Assembly: GCF_964204645.1 (NCBI RefSeq)
Contig: NC_134029.1
Location: 18,372,450 to 18,436,449 of the forward strand
DNA: 64,000 bases
Origin: Tubulanus polymorphus
Lineage: Eukaryota > Nemertea > Palaeonemertea > Tubulaniformes > Tubulanidae
Reading direction: 5' to 3'
A program made the position numbers and the translations under genes. The notes under the pieces were generated by a model. That model ran no database searches. It was not told the origin of the DNA and was given only the letters and a program-made list of their open reading frames with translations. Shown piece by piece: positions 1-10,067 of this stretch; within the stretch, counting starts at the first letter, position 1, and every line of letters starts with the position of its first letter.

Positions 1-1303
1 GTGTTAGTTGCCGCCAGTATAGCCCAGAGCAGATGTCGAAGGAACTGATAGTACAACTCGGTAACTTCTCGCAGAGACGAGTGTATACAGGACACCCTCA
101 AACATGTAAAAAGGACCAACTGCGTCAACATAATACCTCAAAAACGTGGAATGAATTGAATTACTCACGGAAAGTGCCACAGACGAATGCTCATCGTAGG
201 GTCCTTCTCACAAATCTGCGAAACGCCTTCATTTTGCCTGTGAAAAAATGAGTAATATCGATCTAGTTAGCTCATTTGGAAAATCTTGGATTACCTCCAA
301 GATATGATGAAATGGATCTGCCGTGTGAATAGTGACCACTGGAGATTTTAGATGCACATTCGTCAGTTATATCTTGTTTGTTTCTGAGTTCGATGCCATC
401 TTTTTCGATATTTTCCTTATCCTCCTTAACTGAAAAAAAAAAATCAAGGGATAAAAGGACTGACATAATACTGAAGCCGCCTAAACGAATCTATGACAAG
501 TAACCTAACTTAAGTTCGATTCTTTAAGCAAAGAAACCACAAATTGCCTTCAAAACATACGGAAACGAATGAATCTGATCGGATTCATGTACCCATTGGA
601 AGAAGTGAATGCCTGGTTCAGGTTTTATACATCTTTCCCCTATTGGTTCCGTCTTTATTCTCTTTCCGTCATCAGAAGAAATCGACAATTTAAGTCACGC
701 TGGAAGATCATTTACAGCCACGTTGATCTTCCACCAGTTTGTGTCTAGGACGCTTTCCATGTACCGTCTGGAGTCCCACGTGCTTCCGAGTACCTTTGGT
801 CGTTCACCAGGATACGTATAATAATGAATTATCATTGTGACAGTATTTGGTTTACTCGATGCCATAAATCTTCCGGAATACCTTATCGAAAATTGTTGTA
901 TCATATATAAATGTTTGAATCTATAACGCAGAGTTATGACTTCAGAGCCGATTCCTTTAATTACCTGGTAAAATATGAATATATGGCTGGTATAAAATTG
1001 ACCATCCAGGTAAAATCCCGAAATAATACATTGAAGAACTGAATAATTTGTAACTCTTTCGGTTCAAATCAAATGTAGAAAATATTCAGTTAGGATTGAA
1101 CGCTACCGAAATGTGAATAGTGTAGGCTTATATTTACCATCAGTCATGACGTCAGATTCATTTTCAGTCCCGTCGTTGGTGTATGCGATTGAAGTCTGAT
1201 AAAACTTTTCCATATTTTTTAGCAAACGGAGTAAAGCTAGCGTTGCAAAAACACTAATAGTGACGATTTGATGCGAAAATAGCAACAGAAATTCAGCTAC
1301 TTA
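1..1303. other. Intergenic DNA, no supported gene
   Basis: I see no supported gene here. Short ORFs exist on both strands. One minus-strand frame (about 904 down to 695) carries on past a stop codon with an acidic, KTEP-containing stretch, which could be a decayed coding fragment. Without a recognisable domain or splice context I do not call it a gene. Confidence 0.5.
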
Positions 1304-1718
1304 AGCCCGGCGCACACCTTTACGATTGATCGTATGATCGCTTCATCGCATGGTTTTATCGCATCGTCGTGAAGGTATGCGGTGGCATCCAGAGCCGATT
1401 TCATCGCATCATCGCTTCATCGCAACAAATCAAACTTGTTTGATATTTTCGCATGCGATTTTTCCGTGCGATGAAAATCGTTAAGGTGTGCGGCTACGCT
1501 GTCGATGTTCCGAACGAAAATTTTTAGTAGCCAATCAGAATTAAGGATGAAGCAATCACGTGATGTTCAAAATGGTGGCTCAGTCACGTGATTGAATCCA
1601 ACTCGAGGCCCTCATAAAAAATAAAGGTATGCGGGGATGATGCGATTTTCATCGTGTTATCGCGTCATCGCATGCGATGATACGATAACACGATGATCGC
1701 AAAGGTGCGCGCCCGGCT
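1304..1718. mobile_element. Non-autonomous DNA transposon (MITE) with TTA target duplication
   Basis: The ends are imperfect inverted repeats: AGCCCGGCGCACACCTTT on the left and the complement of AGCCGGGCGCGCACCTTT on the right, 16 of 18 matching. The element is flanked by TTA on both sides (1301-1303 and 1719-1721), which is the 3-bp duplication expected of PIF/Harbinger-type elements. The interior has no transposase and consists of ATCGCATGCGAT-like palindromic words. The AGCC...GGCT termini resemble those of the MITEs at 51.7, 53.7 and 56.1 kb. The family assignment is inference; the repeats and duplication are visible. Confidence 0.8.
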
Positions 1719-2194
1719 TTACCAACTGAATCCATGGCATCAAAACTTGGTAAACAATGGCACAGAAAAGTGGAGGTGGTTAGCAACCACTGATAAGCAT
1801 TATGAAGTAGAAGTGAAGGATCGCTTAGAAAGCCAGAAAAAGGACCTTCCGCTCGTTTTTTTTAAATTAAGTTTCAAAATCACCAATATGAGCGTAGCGA
1901 AAACGGCCGCTTTCCATAACCATTTCACCCGAGCTGCATCCTCAAAATTCCATCTGCCTGGAGTAAGAAAGATGGCATGTTTCCCTCACACCCAACACAT
2001 CTATCATGCTTGGTTTCTTGTTCTTGTAACAGGATGCTGATATTCCGAGTGGTGGTACATACACCATGATGTTCTAGATCATCCGTGATTGTAAAAACCA
2101 AATAATACAGAAAACCACAACAGATTCTTCATTCATGAATTTTTTATTCTGTGCAGAAAATATACAAGAGAATATTCTAATTCATATAATGAAT

Positions 2195-2270
2195 CTAGAA
2201 GAGTCTGTCTATACTTAGTTTTAGTTGCATAGTACGCAAAAAATTGACACATGGATCCAAGTAAGTAGGA
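2195..2270 (-). pseudogene. Receptor relic, TM7/C-terminal fragment
   Basis: The minus strand encodes a stretch containing FFAYYA...KYRQTL, matching the end of TM7 and the start of the cytoplasmic tail in the intact receptors of this cluster (FFAYYAINRKFRQTL at 23383-24366). A one-base deletion in a run of T separates the preceding Cys-Val-Asn from this frame. No upstream transmembrane segments remain. It is an old fragment on the strand opposite to the nearby pseudogene, so the cluster has been inverted or duplicated in both orientations. Confidence 0.65.
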
Positions 2271-2280
2271 TGTAAAAAAT

Positions 2281-2400
2281 GACGATGACTTGGCGACTGG
2301 TCGACTGGGGGTGATTGGGTGTCTGGTTGACCGGGCGACTGGACGAATCGTCGACTGGTTCACTAGCTGACTGGTCAACTGGATGACTGGATGACGGGTC
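2281..2400. repeat. Degenerate GACTGG-type short tandem repeat
   Basis: About 120 bp made of variants of GACTGGTCG and GACTGGATG repeated head to tail. It keeps an ORF open on the minus strand, but the sequence is simple-repeat derived. Confidence 0.75.
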
Positions 2401-2546
2401 TTCACTTGCACCCAGATTTGCTGTATGCTCTCATGCAAGATCTACTGAAAGAGATATTCGTGAAAAAAATATATATGGCCCATAAGGCAATTTTACTACG
2501 AATTATTAGATATGCAGATTATATTTTAGTTGATACTTTTAGTAAT

Positions 2547-2577
2547 TAGGTGGTCAGAAATCTAATACTAATTGGAT
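2547..2577 (+). promoter_or_regulatory. Conserved upstream block of the receptor copies (pseudogene copy)
   Basis: The segment with CAGAAATCTAATACTAATT followed by GGAT is nearly the same as 8291-8320, upstream of the intact receptor gene at 8385. It survives upstream of the 5'-deleted pseudogene at 2616. The deletion therefore removed the first half of the coding region but left the upstream flank. The functional role is inferred only from conservation. Confidence 0.45.
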
Positions 2578-2615
2578 CTTTATAAATGAATGACTGGATC
2601 GGAGATAACGATGTT

Positions 2616-3154
2616 TTTTAACACTTTTGTTTATATCTTTATGCGCTGTCGTTTGTAACTCGTATTACTTTTACACGCGTAACGTCGGAACGGCCACACG
2701 GTATCGATGTGTGCCAATTGTAAGTGCATTGCCAGCTACAGACATTGGACTTTATAGAGTCATGAATAATGTTGTGAATCCGATTCTATTTGTTATGGCG
2801 CCCATATTTCTAGTTATGCTTATCAACGCTTTAATACTTATCGTGGTATCGATCAAATTAAAAGCCAGGTCGAATAATCATTCGACTATATCACCGACTA
2901 GTCTCGACAAAAAGACTATTAATATGGTCACAGGTTTGGCGCTCTTGTTTTTTATTTTAGAGTCTCCGAGTACATTATCTAAATTCATACAAGCAACGAG
3001 ATTTCCTTTACATAAAATGACATCAATAACAAATGTAGTGATTTTGAATAGTGTTTCCGCAGTTTAGTCTGTCTTGAATTCATGTGTCAATTTCTTTGTA
3101 TACTTTTCAACCAATGGGAAATTTAGACGCGCTCTGATACACGGCCTTTCTTAA
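2616..3154 (+). pseudogene. Rhodopsin-like receptor pseudogene, 5' half deleted
   Basis: The open frame starts in the TM4 region and continues through the ECL2 motif YRCVP, TM5 (NPILFVM) and TM6 (LESPSTLSKF). It then meets an in-frame TAG at 3065-3067, where the intact copies have TCG. Downstream of the stop the frame continues through TM7 to a TAA at 3152-3154. About 150 N-terminal codons are missing, while the upstream flank (2547-2577) is kept, so an internal deletion is the simplest explanation. The closest relative in the window is the gene at 8385-9371. The 3' flank is also shared with that gene. It is not functional as a seven-helix receptor. Confidence 0.9.
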
Positions 3155-3179
3155 AAGAGTCTAGTTCAATATCGACTTT

Positions 3180-3395
3180 CTTTCAACTACCATCAGACAT
3201 CGGCCAACGAAAGACCTTGCCAAAATCCTTACAGTTCAACCGGTTGTCAGATTTTCATTCTTAATAATTCATTGTTACGACTATTATACGTACACAAGAG
3301 GGATTGCAGGACGATATCGGGGACGATATTTTCTTTTGTTTGGTCACGGTGCATTTTCTCCAAAACTTTCGTTCATTTTGGCGCTTAGTTGGTAA
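3180..3395 (+). repeat. Duplicated 3' flank of receptor genes
   Basis: This stretch matches 9390-9585 (after the gene at 8385) and, more loosely, 21800-21945 (after the copy at 20760). Shared words include AAATCCTTACAGT, CAGATT and CGGTGCATTTTCTCCAAAAC. It is probably the 3' UTR and flank of an ancestral unit that was copied with the coding region. Confidence 0.65.
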
Positions 3396-4175
3396 AAACA
3401 CAAAAAAATTCACATCGAGGAATCATGTTAAATGTTAAATAGCTTAGATGAATATTATCAAATGAAAACCGATTTGAAGTGAAATCATCTGTGATTTTGT
3501 CTGTTTATGAAAGTAGATGACTGGGCCAAAGTATAGTATACGGAAAATGGAACGATGAGAATTAAAACGACAAAAATTAATTAATAATATAATGTAATAT
3601 AATTTTCACTTAACAGATCATTATTTGGAAATGATAAGGATTAAATAAATTTAAAAAGATTATGATTTGAATATTTTAACTATTTGATTTTATCATTTTT
3701 CTATTCAAATCTTATATTTCTTTTCAAAAAAGACATTGAATATATCATGAATTCATTTATATATAAATGACATTATACTAGCTATTATATTTTATTATTC
3801 TTTTTTTAAAGAAAATCTATTGTTTCTAGTTAAAAACTGAAATGTTTTATATCTCAAATACATTTAAACAAAAATATAATAATTCAACTAGCTAGTATTA
3901 TTCTAGTATTTTTCCAGTATCATATAAAGAATAAAGAATATAATTGCTATTATAAATATGTAAATTTTATATAAATCAATTTATACAAAATAGATAGTTA
4001 AAATATATAAATTCTAAATAAAATCTTTTTAAATTAATTTGATATTAATTATTTATATATCATTTTATTATTATCAATGTATATTATATAATGATCAATA
4101 TTTATTTTATCATATCATATAATTGTCAATGTTTTATATGAAAATTTCTGGAATATATATTTCATGAATCTTCCT

Positions 4176-4231
4176 GTATGAGATGTATGAGGAAGAATAA
4201 AGAATCTTCCTTTTAGCCATACATCTCATAC
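4176..4231. repeat. Inverted repeat, 14-bp perfect stem
   Basis: GTATGAGATGTATG at 4176-4189 is the exact reverse complement of 4218-4231, with a 28-nt spacer. It lies inside the AT-rich tract, and its GC content is higher than its surroundings. Confidence 0.7.
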
Positions 4232-4353
4232 ATAAAGACTAATAAAATATATTTCAGAATTTATCTTATTTTCAAATGATACGTATTAGATTATGTATTA
4301 AAGTAAATATATTTTAAATTTATTTCATTAATCTATCGAGTTCATGGATATAT

Positions 4354-4545
4354 CTATGATATTTTAAACTTTTTTTCATTTTTAAACTTTTTATTAAATA
4401 TTTCACAACATTTGATATTATTCATTCTATCTGATAGATGATTTATATTAGTTTTTGATTCTGAGTGTTTAATTTTACAAGTATCATAAAATTCTAACAA
4501 TTGTTTCGATGAGTAAATTGAAACAGATAAAATCATAATAATCAA
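4354..4545 (-). CDS. Hypothetical 63-aa ORF in the AT-rich tract
   Basis: The ORF is Lys/Asn/Ser-rich with two adjacent Cys. There is no recognised domain. It stays open in a tract where stops are frequent, and its amino-acid usage resembles the other AT-rich ORFs in this segment, so it may be a remnant of the same foreign element. It may equally be chance. Confidence 0.25.
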   Translation of the reverse strand: MIIMILSVSIYSSKQLLEFYDTCKIKHSESKTNINHLSDRMNNIKCCEIFNKKFKNEKKFKIS

Positions 4546-5212
4546 TCCATTTTCTCCTGATTTTTATATCTTAAATTTAATATAAATTACTCATTTACAT
4601 AAATGAAAATAAAAGATACTGTGATTAAGGGTTTATATGCATCTGATATATTAATATATCTTATTGTGAAATATTAATGAAATATTTTGATTTTAAGATA
4701 GCCATAGATAAGTTTGAATTAATTGATATGATAAAATTGTTATCATTAATATTTGTATCTGAAATTACAATTGATTTTTTAGTCAAGATTTTATACCGTT
4801 TAATCCTCTAATTCTTTTAAAATATTAACTTTTTAATGATTATTACCATTCAATTTTTAAAATTTCTTACTTAATTTTATATTTCCATGTTATAAATCTT
4901 CTGAAATATACACAAAATAAAAGTATAATGTTACGGATATTAATCCTCCTGCTACTAAATAATGTTTTAAATCACTACTTCCTGTTGGTATGAAATAATT
5001 CATTTATTTATGAAAATAATTAAAAGATTAATTAATATTTGAAACATATAATTCAATATTTAAGATTTTATTTTAGTATTCAAAATCTATTTTTTAATAT
5101 ATCAAACTATAATATTTAAAAAAAACATAATTTGATATTTGCTGAATTGAATTTCAATATTTTGTAATGATTTTAAATATTAAAATTTTACATATTTGAA
5201 ACATATATTCTA

Positions 5213-5572
5213 TCAGTCAACTTGATCTATTTTCATTTTAGAATAATTACTCTTTTGATAGTTTTTATGTTTGATTGTTTGCTTATGCTTTGATTTATGT
5301 GATTTTGAATATTTACCTCCACAATAACAATACATGTTTTCATTAGGATTAAATTTTTTCGATTCATTTTCTAAATCACATTAAATTCCAATATTTGATG
5401 TATTTTCATCATAAATTATTTGTTTATCATCAAAATTGAAATAACTTAATTGTCGTTTGTCAACTCTTAAGTTAAACATATCATTACCTTTTATATCAGT
5501 TTTTCTTTCATTAAAAGGAATTTTAAGAATATTTATTATGTTTTCATCTACATTACCTTTATATTTTAACAT
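5213..5572 (-). pseudogene. Virus-like ORF with C-terminal zinc-finger-like motif, one nonsense codon
   Basis: The reading frame is open for 63 codons from the ATG at 5572, meets TAA at 5381-5383, then stays open in the same frame for another 55 codons to TGA at 5213-5215. The downstream half carries YCYCGGKYSK followed by several His, resembling single C2H2-type fingers that occur in AT-rich giant-virus and related mobile-element ORFs. The upstream half has a YFNFDDKQIIY stretch that I cannot assign. The frame is followed on the same strand by 4354-4545 and preceded by 5648-5800, suggesting one decayed transcription direction. The family is unidentified; the in-frame stop makes it a likely pseudogene. 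Confidence 0.5.
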
Positions 5573-5647
5573 TGTGCTAAATATTTAAGGATTTTTAACC
5601 CCATTATCTAAATTATCTATTAGTTCAATAATTAGATATGTCTCATG

Positions 5648-5800
5648 TTATAGTATTTGAATAATTAGACAGATATTATCAATATTATATTGTCTTCCAT
5701 ACACTAAATGTTTTGCTGAGATATAATTTTTAATGTTAAATATTGAAAATAAGCTATTAGTTTCTTTTATTTCAATTTTAAATTCGGTTTCTTCTTTCAT
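5648..5800 (-). CDS. Hypothetical 50-aa ORF in the AT-rich tract
   Basis: It starts at ATG 5800 with an acidic/basic N-terminus (MKEETEFKIEIKE) and ends at TAA 5648-5650. It lies directly upstream of the broken ORF at 5213-5572 on the same strand, and the two could be pieces of one ancestral gene interrupted by frameshifts. No domain is recognised. Confidence 0.3.
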   Translation of the reverse strand: MKEETEFKIEIKETNSLFSIFNIKNYISAKHLVYGRQYNIDNICLIIQIL

Positions 5801-5814
5801 TAGTATAGCAAAAT

Positions 5815-7465
5815 TTTTGTTAAATTGAATTTTGTAGATTATATATATTTTTAAATGTAAATTATTTTACTAACACTTCTAATATTTTAAAATCTAAATT
5901 ATTTTACTCACACTTTACCAACACTTTTTATATTGAATAATATTTATGATATCTATGAACGAGATATACAAGTAAGAAACTAAAAATTCTTTAAGAATTA
6001 TCTAAGAATTCTTTGATAATTCTTTAAAACTTCTTTAAGAATTCTTGGATGATAAAATTTAAATATGAATTATATCATAACTTTTTTTCTAATATCAATT
6101 ATCATTATATATTTCATTTAACATTTCATGATCATAATTTCTATAATATTTATTATTATTTTTTATCATTTTTACTATTTTTTTAGTATGAAGTATTAAA
6201 AAATCTATTTTTATTAACTCGTTAATTACTCGTTACTTTTAATTAAAAACTTAATAATTATTTTACTATATTTCTATGTTTTCAGTAAAAATCTAGAATT
6301 ATTTTACCCACACTTTACTCACACCTTTTTATATTAAAAAAATTTTATTTCTTTATTAAAACTTCTATTGATCAAAAATTGTTAAATTGAATTTTGTACT
6401 TTGTTTTGAATCTAAATCATTTTACTGACACTTTTAATATTTTAATATCTAAATTATTTTACTCACACTTTACTAACACTTTTTATAATGAAAACTATTT
6501 ATGATATCGATGAACGAGATTTACGAGCAAGAAACTAAGAATTCTTTAAGAACTATCTAGGAATTATTTAATAATTCTTTAAAACTTCTTTAAGAATTCT
6601 TGGATGATAAAATTTAAATATGAATTATATCATAACTTTTTTTTCGAATATCAATAGTTATTATATAATTCATTTAACATTTCATAATTTCTATGATATT
6701 TATTATTATTTTTTTATCATATTTACTATTTTTTTAGTATAAAGTATTAAAAAATCTATTTTTATCAACTCGTTAATTACTCGTTACTTTTGATTAAAAA
6801 CTTAATTATTTTACTATATTTCTATGTTTTCAGTAAAAAATCATTTTACCCACACTTTACTCACACTTTTTATATTTTAAAAATTTTATTTATTTATTAA
6901 AACGTCTATTTATCAAAAATTGTTAAATTGAATTTTGTATTTTGTTTTGAATCTAAATTTTTTTACTGACACTTTTAATATTCTAAAATCTAAATTATTT
7001 TACTCACACTTCACTATCACTTTTTATATTGATAACTATTTATGATATCTATGAACGAGATGTACGAGTAAGAAACTAAGAATTCTTTAAGAATTATCTA
7101 AGAATTCTTTAATAATTCTTTAAAACTTCTTTAAGAATTCTTGGATGATAAAATTTAAATATGAATTATATCATAACTTTTTTTTCTAATATCAATCTAA
7201 TTATTATATATTTCATTTAACATTTCATTATTTCTATAATATTTATTATTATTTTAAATAATTTTACCTATTTTTTTAGTATAAAGTATTAAAAAATCTA
7301 TTTTTATCAACTCGTTAATTACTCGTTACTTTTGATTAAAAACTTAATTATTTTACTATATTTCTATGTTTTCAATAAAAATCTAAAATTATTGTAGCCC
7401 ACACTTTACTCACACTTTTTATATTTTAAAAGTTTTATTTCTTTATTAAAACTTCTATTTATTAA
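5815..7465. repeat. Three tandem copies of a 545-bp AT-rich unit
   Basis: Landmarks such as TTTATGATATC(T/G)ATGAACGAGA recur at about 5942, 6497 and 7038, so the period is about 555 then 541 bp. Each unit also has TTCTTTAAGAATTCTTGGAT and TTTACTCACACTT words. The copies differ by scattered substitutions and small indels. There are no coding features. Confidence 0.85.
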
Positions 7466-7499
7466 AATGTTTGATTATTTGATATTTCTCTAAAAGCAT

Positions 7500-7675
7500 A
7501 GTGAAAACCATAATTTTTGAATTCTCGCGCGACGAAACCAAAAGTTTTGAATTCTCGCTCGAGAAAACCGAAAGTTCTGAATTCTCGTGAGAGAAAACCA
7601 AATAACGGGCCAATGTGAAAATGCTCTAGCCGTACAGAAATTTTTTTAGCAAGGCCCGAATCAGCCACCATAAAT
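7500..7675 (-). repeat. Copy of the CTCGCGCGAG array and its flank
   Basis: Read on the minus strand, this begins with GGTGGCTGATTCGGG, then CTGTACGGCT, then CACATTGG, followed by three roughly 30-bp units built round GAGAATTCAAAA and TTTTCTCG. The same order occurs on the plus strand at 19912-20085. It marks the right edge of the AT-rich tract. Confidence 0.8.
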
Positions 7676-8384
7676 ATGTAATCTATATAATATGAGAGTG
7701 ATTGGGGATGAGTACCATTTTGTTCTAGAATGCCCTTTCCTTCAGAATCTTCGCACCCGGTTCCTTAAACCATACATTAGAATATGACCAAGTTTCTTCA
7801 AATTGATACATTCTAAGGACAAACAGCTCGGTAACCTGTCTCGCTTTATACAGCAAAGTTCAAAGTTTCTTTAACTAATATAAAATATGTTTCGTTTGTT
7901 CAATTTCCGCCTTAAACTATCGTTAATTGATTGATAAGTATTCAAGTATTTCTTACCCATTTTAACTGCATGAAACCTATTTTTTTTGCAACCCAAAAAT
8001 TAAACTCACCAAGAAAACTGATTTCACAAAATACATACATCACGGTATAACCAATCAACGACATATATTCGATAATCGTGGCAACTACATAATTTAATCA
8101 TAAAATAAATATATAATTTATTTTCGTAAACCATAATGCACATAATCACATGAACAGTTGTATTTTTTGAAAATAGGACCTGTTGGGGCGTAATAAGCTG
8201 CGATTTATCTCAGAATATATGTAAACTGGAAGGGAGTCACTGAATTTACTGAACGCGTGCATATATCAATTTTCATTTGCTAATCCTTAGGTAGTTAGAA
8301 ATCTAACACTAATTGGATAATAATTTTTTAGATTGATGGTTGTATTTTGCACTTCGTTAAATTCGTACTTTCAATTTCCTTGCT
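7676..8384. other. Upstream flank of receptor gene, no gene seen
   Basis: I see no gene here. From about 8280 onward it resembles the flank of the pseudogene at 2616. I see nothing else in it. Confidence 0.5.
8291..8320 (+). promoter_or_regulatory. Conserved upstream block of receptor gene
   Basis: GTAGTTAGAAATCTAACACT followed by AATTGGATAA is conserved with 2547-2577. The inverted word ATCCAATTAG occurs beside the TATA box of the receptor at 16790 (about 16654-16663). It contains CCAAT and ATTA cores. It sits 65-95 bp upstream of the start codon. The regulatory role is inferred. Confidence 0.45.
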
Positions 8385-9371
8385 ATGACAAACCTATCGA
8401 CGGCTGAGCGGTGTGAATCTTACACTAAACTACCTTCAGTAATTAGATTTTATGTTGAGGTCTACGTTGTACCTCCTCTACTGACTATGGGCCTCGTGTT
8501 GAACGGGATTTCTTTTGCATTTTTCTATAGATTGAAATCCAACAACCGCTGTTATCATCTACTCACATGTTTGGCAGCTGTCGATTCTTCGTTTCTAGTC
8601 TTTAAATTTTTCCAAGGCCCAGTTCGTTATATCATCGGTTTCAAAGTTCTCGGTAAGGTTATCTTTCGAGTCGGCAGTTTTTCGGTGATGCCTCGTATTT
8701 TTCTGGGTCTAATACTGTTTTCTAAAGGCACTCTTGTTGTCCGGAACTGGCTAAATGTGATCATACCTCTAGAACGACTGATCACAGTGACTTTGTATTT
8801 CAAAGCAACGAATTGGAAAAATGTTCAAATTGACCTCACACTTTTGTTTATATCTTCAATTGCCGTCGTGTGTAACTTATATTACTTTTACACGCGCAAA
8901 ATTGGAACGACCTCAAATTACCGTTGTGTTCCACTTGTAATTGCATTACCAGCGATAAACATTAAACTTTATAAAGTACTGAATAATATTGTGAATCCAA
9001 TTCTATTTGTTATGACGCCCATATTTCTAGTAATGCTTCTCAACGCTTTACTACTTATCGCGGTATCGATAAAATTAAAGGCGAGGTCGAATATTCATTC
9101 GACTAAATCGATGACTAGTCTCGACAAAAAGACTATCAATATGGTCACAGGTTTGGCGCTGTTGTTTTTTATTCTAGAATCTCCAAGTACATTATCTAAA
9201 TTCATAAAAGCAACGAGATTCCCTTTACATAAAGTGACATCAATAACAAATGTAGTGATTTTGAATAGTGTATCTACAGTTTCGTCTATCTTGAATTCAT
9301 GTGTCAATTTCTTCGTATACTTAGCAACCAATGCCAAATTTAGACGCGCTCTGATGCGTGGTCGTTCCTGA
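8385..9371 (+). CDS. Intronless rhodopsin-like (class A) GPCR, 328 aa
   Basis: Seven hydrophobic segments are visible at about residues 26-48, 58-80, 102-135, 148-168, 203-228, 250-272 and 288-312. Class A landmarks: Asn40 in TM1, Asp67 in TM2, an ER pair (130-131) in place of DRY at the end of TM3, NPILF in TM5, and NSCVNFFVY in place of NPxxY in TM7. ECL2 has a Cys (181), but the usual partner Cys at the top of TM3 is absent (Phe there); Cys10 in the N-terminus is a possible substitute. NLST at residue 3 is a potential glycosylation site. The family resembles invertebrate peptide-type or orphan rhodopsin receptors. Tandem, intronless, lineage-specific copies suggest a chemosensory role, which is inference. 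The start ATG matches the MxNLST start of all paralogs. The 3' flank is duplicated at 3180 and 21800. Confidence 0.9.
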   Translation: MTNLSTAERCESYTKLPSVIRFYVEVYVVPPLLTMGLVLNGISFAFFYRLKSNNRCYHLLTCLAAVDSSFLVFKFFQGPVRYIIGFKVLGKVIFRVGSFSVMPRIFLGLILFSKGTLVVRNWLNVIIPLERLITVTLYFKATNWKNVQIDLTLLFISSIAVVCNLYYFYTRKIGTTSNYRCVPLVIALPAINIKLYKVLNNIVNPILFVMTPIFLVMLLNALLLIAVSIKLKARSNIHSTKSMTSLDKKTINMVTGLALLFFILESPSTLSKFIKATRFPLHKVTSITNVVILNSVSTVSSILNSCVNFFVYLATNAKFRRALMRGRS

Positions 9372-9389
9372 AAATGTCTACGCCGTGTT

Positions 9390-9585
9390 CTGCCACCAGA
9401 CTGCATTATTAATTGGCCACACACAAAATCCTTACAGTCCACTCTTACTCTACGTTTGCCAGATTGTCACTCGTAATAATTAACTGTATGGACAATTAGA
9501 CAGGGAGGATTACAGGACGAAAATAGACATTAATCTTTCATTTTGGTCACGGTGCATTTTCTCCAAAACCTCCGTTTATTTTGAT
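9390..9585 (+). repeat. Duplicated 3' flank of receptor gene
   Basis: This is the counterpart of 3180-3395, sharing AAATCCTTACAGT, GCCAGATTGTCA and GGTCACGGTGCATTTTCTCC. It probably covers the 3' UTR. Confidence 0.6.
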
Positions 9586-9850
9586 GCGAGTCGGCGGTTT
9601 TCGGTGATGGCTCGTATTTTTTTTTGGTGTAACACTATTTTCTAAAGCCGCTCTTGCAGTGCAAAACTGGCTATATGTAATTATACCTCTCGATAGAAAA
9701 GGCTTTTAATTTGGTCACAGATATGGCACTGTAGCTGTTATTTGTTATTTAAGAATCCCCAAGTACACTTATGCCTACATTCAAAAAACCAACGAGATAA
9801 AGTAACGTCGAAAACAATTATTCGTATTATGTATAGTGATTTTGAATAAC
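9586..9850 (+). pseudogene. Decayed receptor fragment (ECL1-TM3 and TM6-TM7 pieces)
   Basis: It begins with a near copy of the conserved ECL1/TM3 block (CGAGTCGGCGGTTTTCGGTG) and continues through a TM3-like part to a TACCTCTCGA equivalent of the PLER motif. It then jumps to the TM6 equivalent (TTGGTCACAGATATGGCACT...) and ends near the TM7 word ATAGTGATTTTGAATA. Several stops and frameshifts are present, and the segment between TM3 and TM6 is deleted. Confidence 0.8.
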
Positions 9851-10020
9851 ATAATTTAGTTAAAGGCGTACGCGTATTCAGTAATCCTTTGATATATTTT
9901 GTACACATTTACAATTTCAATCACAATATTTGGAATGATACGCTTGGCTTTGCAAGCGAGTCGGAGTCGGGTCAGAACGTAAATTGAAATCGGCGATCCG
10001 CAACAACAAATCTACCCTAC

Positions 10021-10030
10021 TATATATAAG
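10021..10030 (+). promoter_or_regulatory. TATA box of the metalloprotease gene
   Basis: TATATATAAG lies 38-47 bp upstream of the start codon at 10068, a spacing that puts the start site at about 10050 with a very short 5' UTR. Confidence 0.6.
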
Positions 10031-10067
10031 TAGTCCAATCCATTTCCGAAATCATTTCGAAGCTGAT

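Larger units (their letters stand above)
3540..7480. mobile_element. 4-kb extremely AT-rich foreign-looking tract
   Basis: Base composition drops abruptly at about 3540 and recovers at about 7480; the tract is almost entirely A and T. It holds broken minus-strand ORFs (4354-4545, 5213-5572, 5648-5800) rich in Lys, Asn and Ile, and three tandem 545-bp repeats at the right. One ORF ends in a CYC...H...H zinc-finger-like motif reminiscent of the finger ORF in the AT-rich element at 18542. The tract lies between a receptor pseudogene with its 3' flank and the 5' flank of the next receptor, so it was inserted into the cluster. It could be a decayed virus-like or large mobile element. I see no terminal repeats that would fix its limits. 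Confidence 0.5.

Noticed and set aside
1693-2040. 115-codon ORF starting in the MITE
   Set aside because: It begins inside the transposon terminus, has no domain and no splice context.
5815-7465. CRISPR-like array
   Set aside because: The repeats are about 545 bp, contiguous and without unique spacers, and the genome is animal.
3540-7480. Mitochondrial DNA insertion as the explanation of the AT-rich tract
   Set aside because: I see no recognisable mitochondrial protein, rRNA or tRNA stretches in any frame. The ORFs are of a different character.
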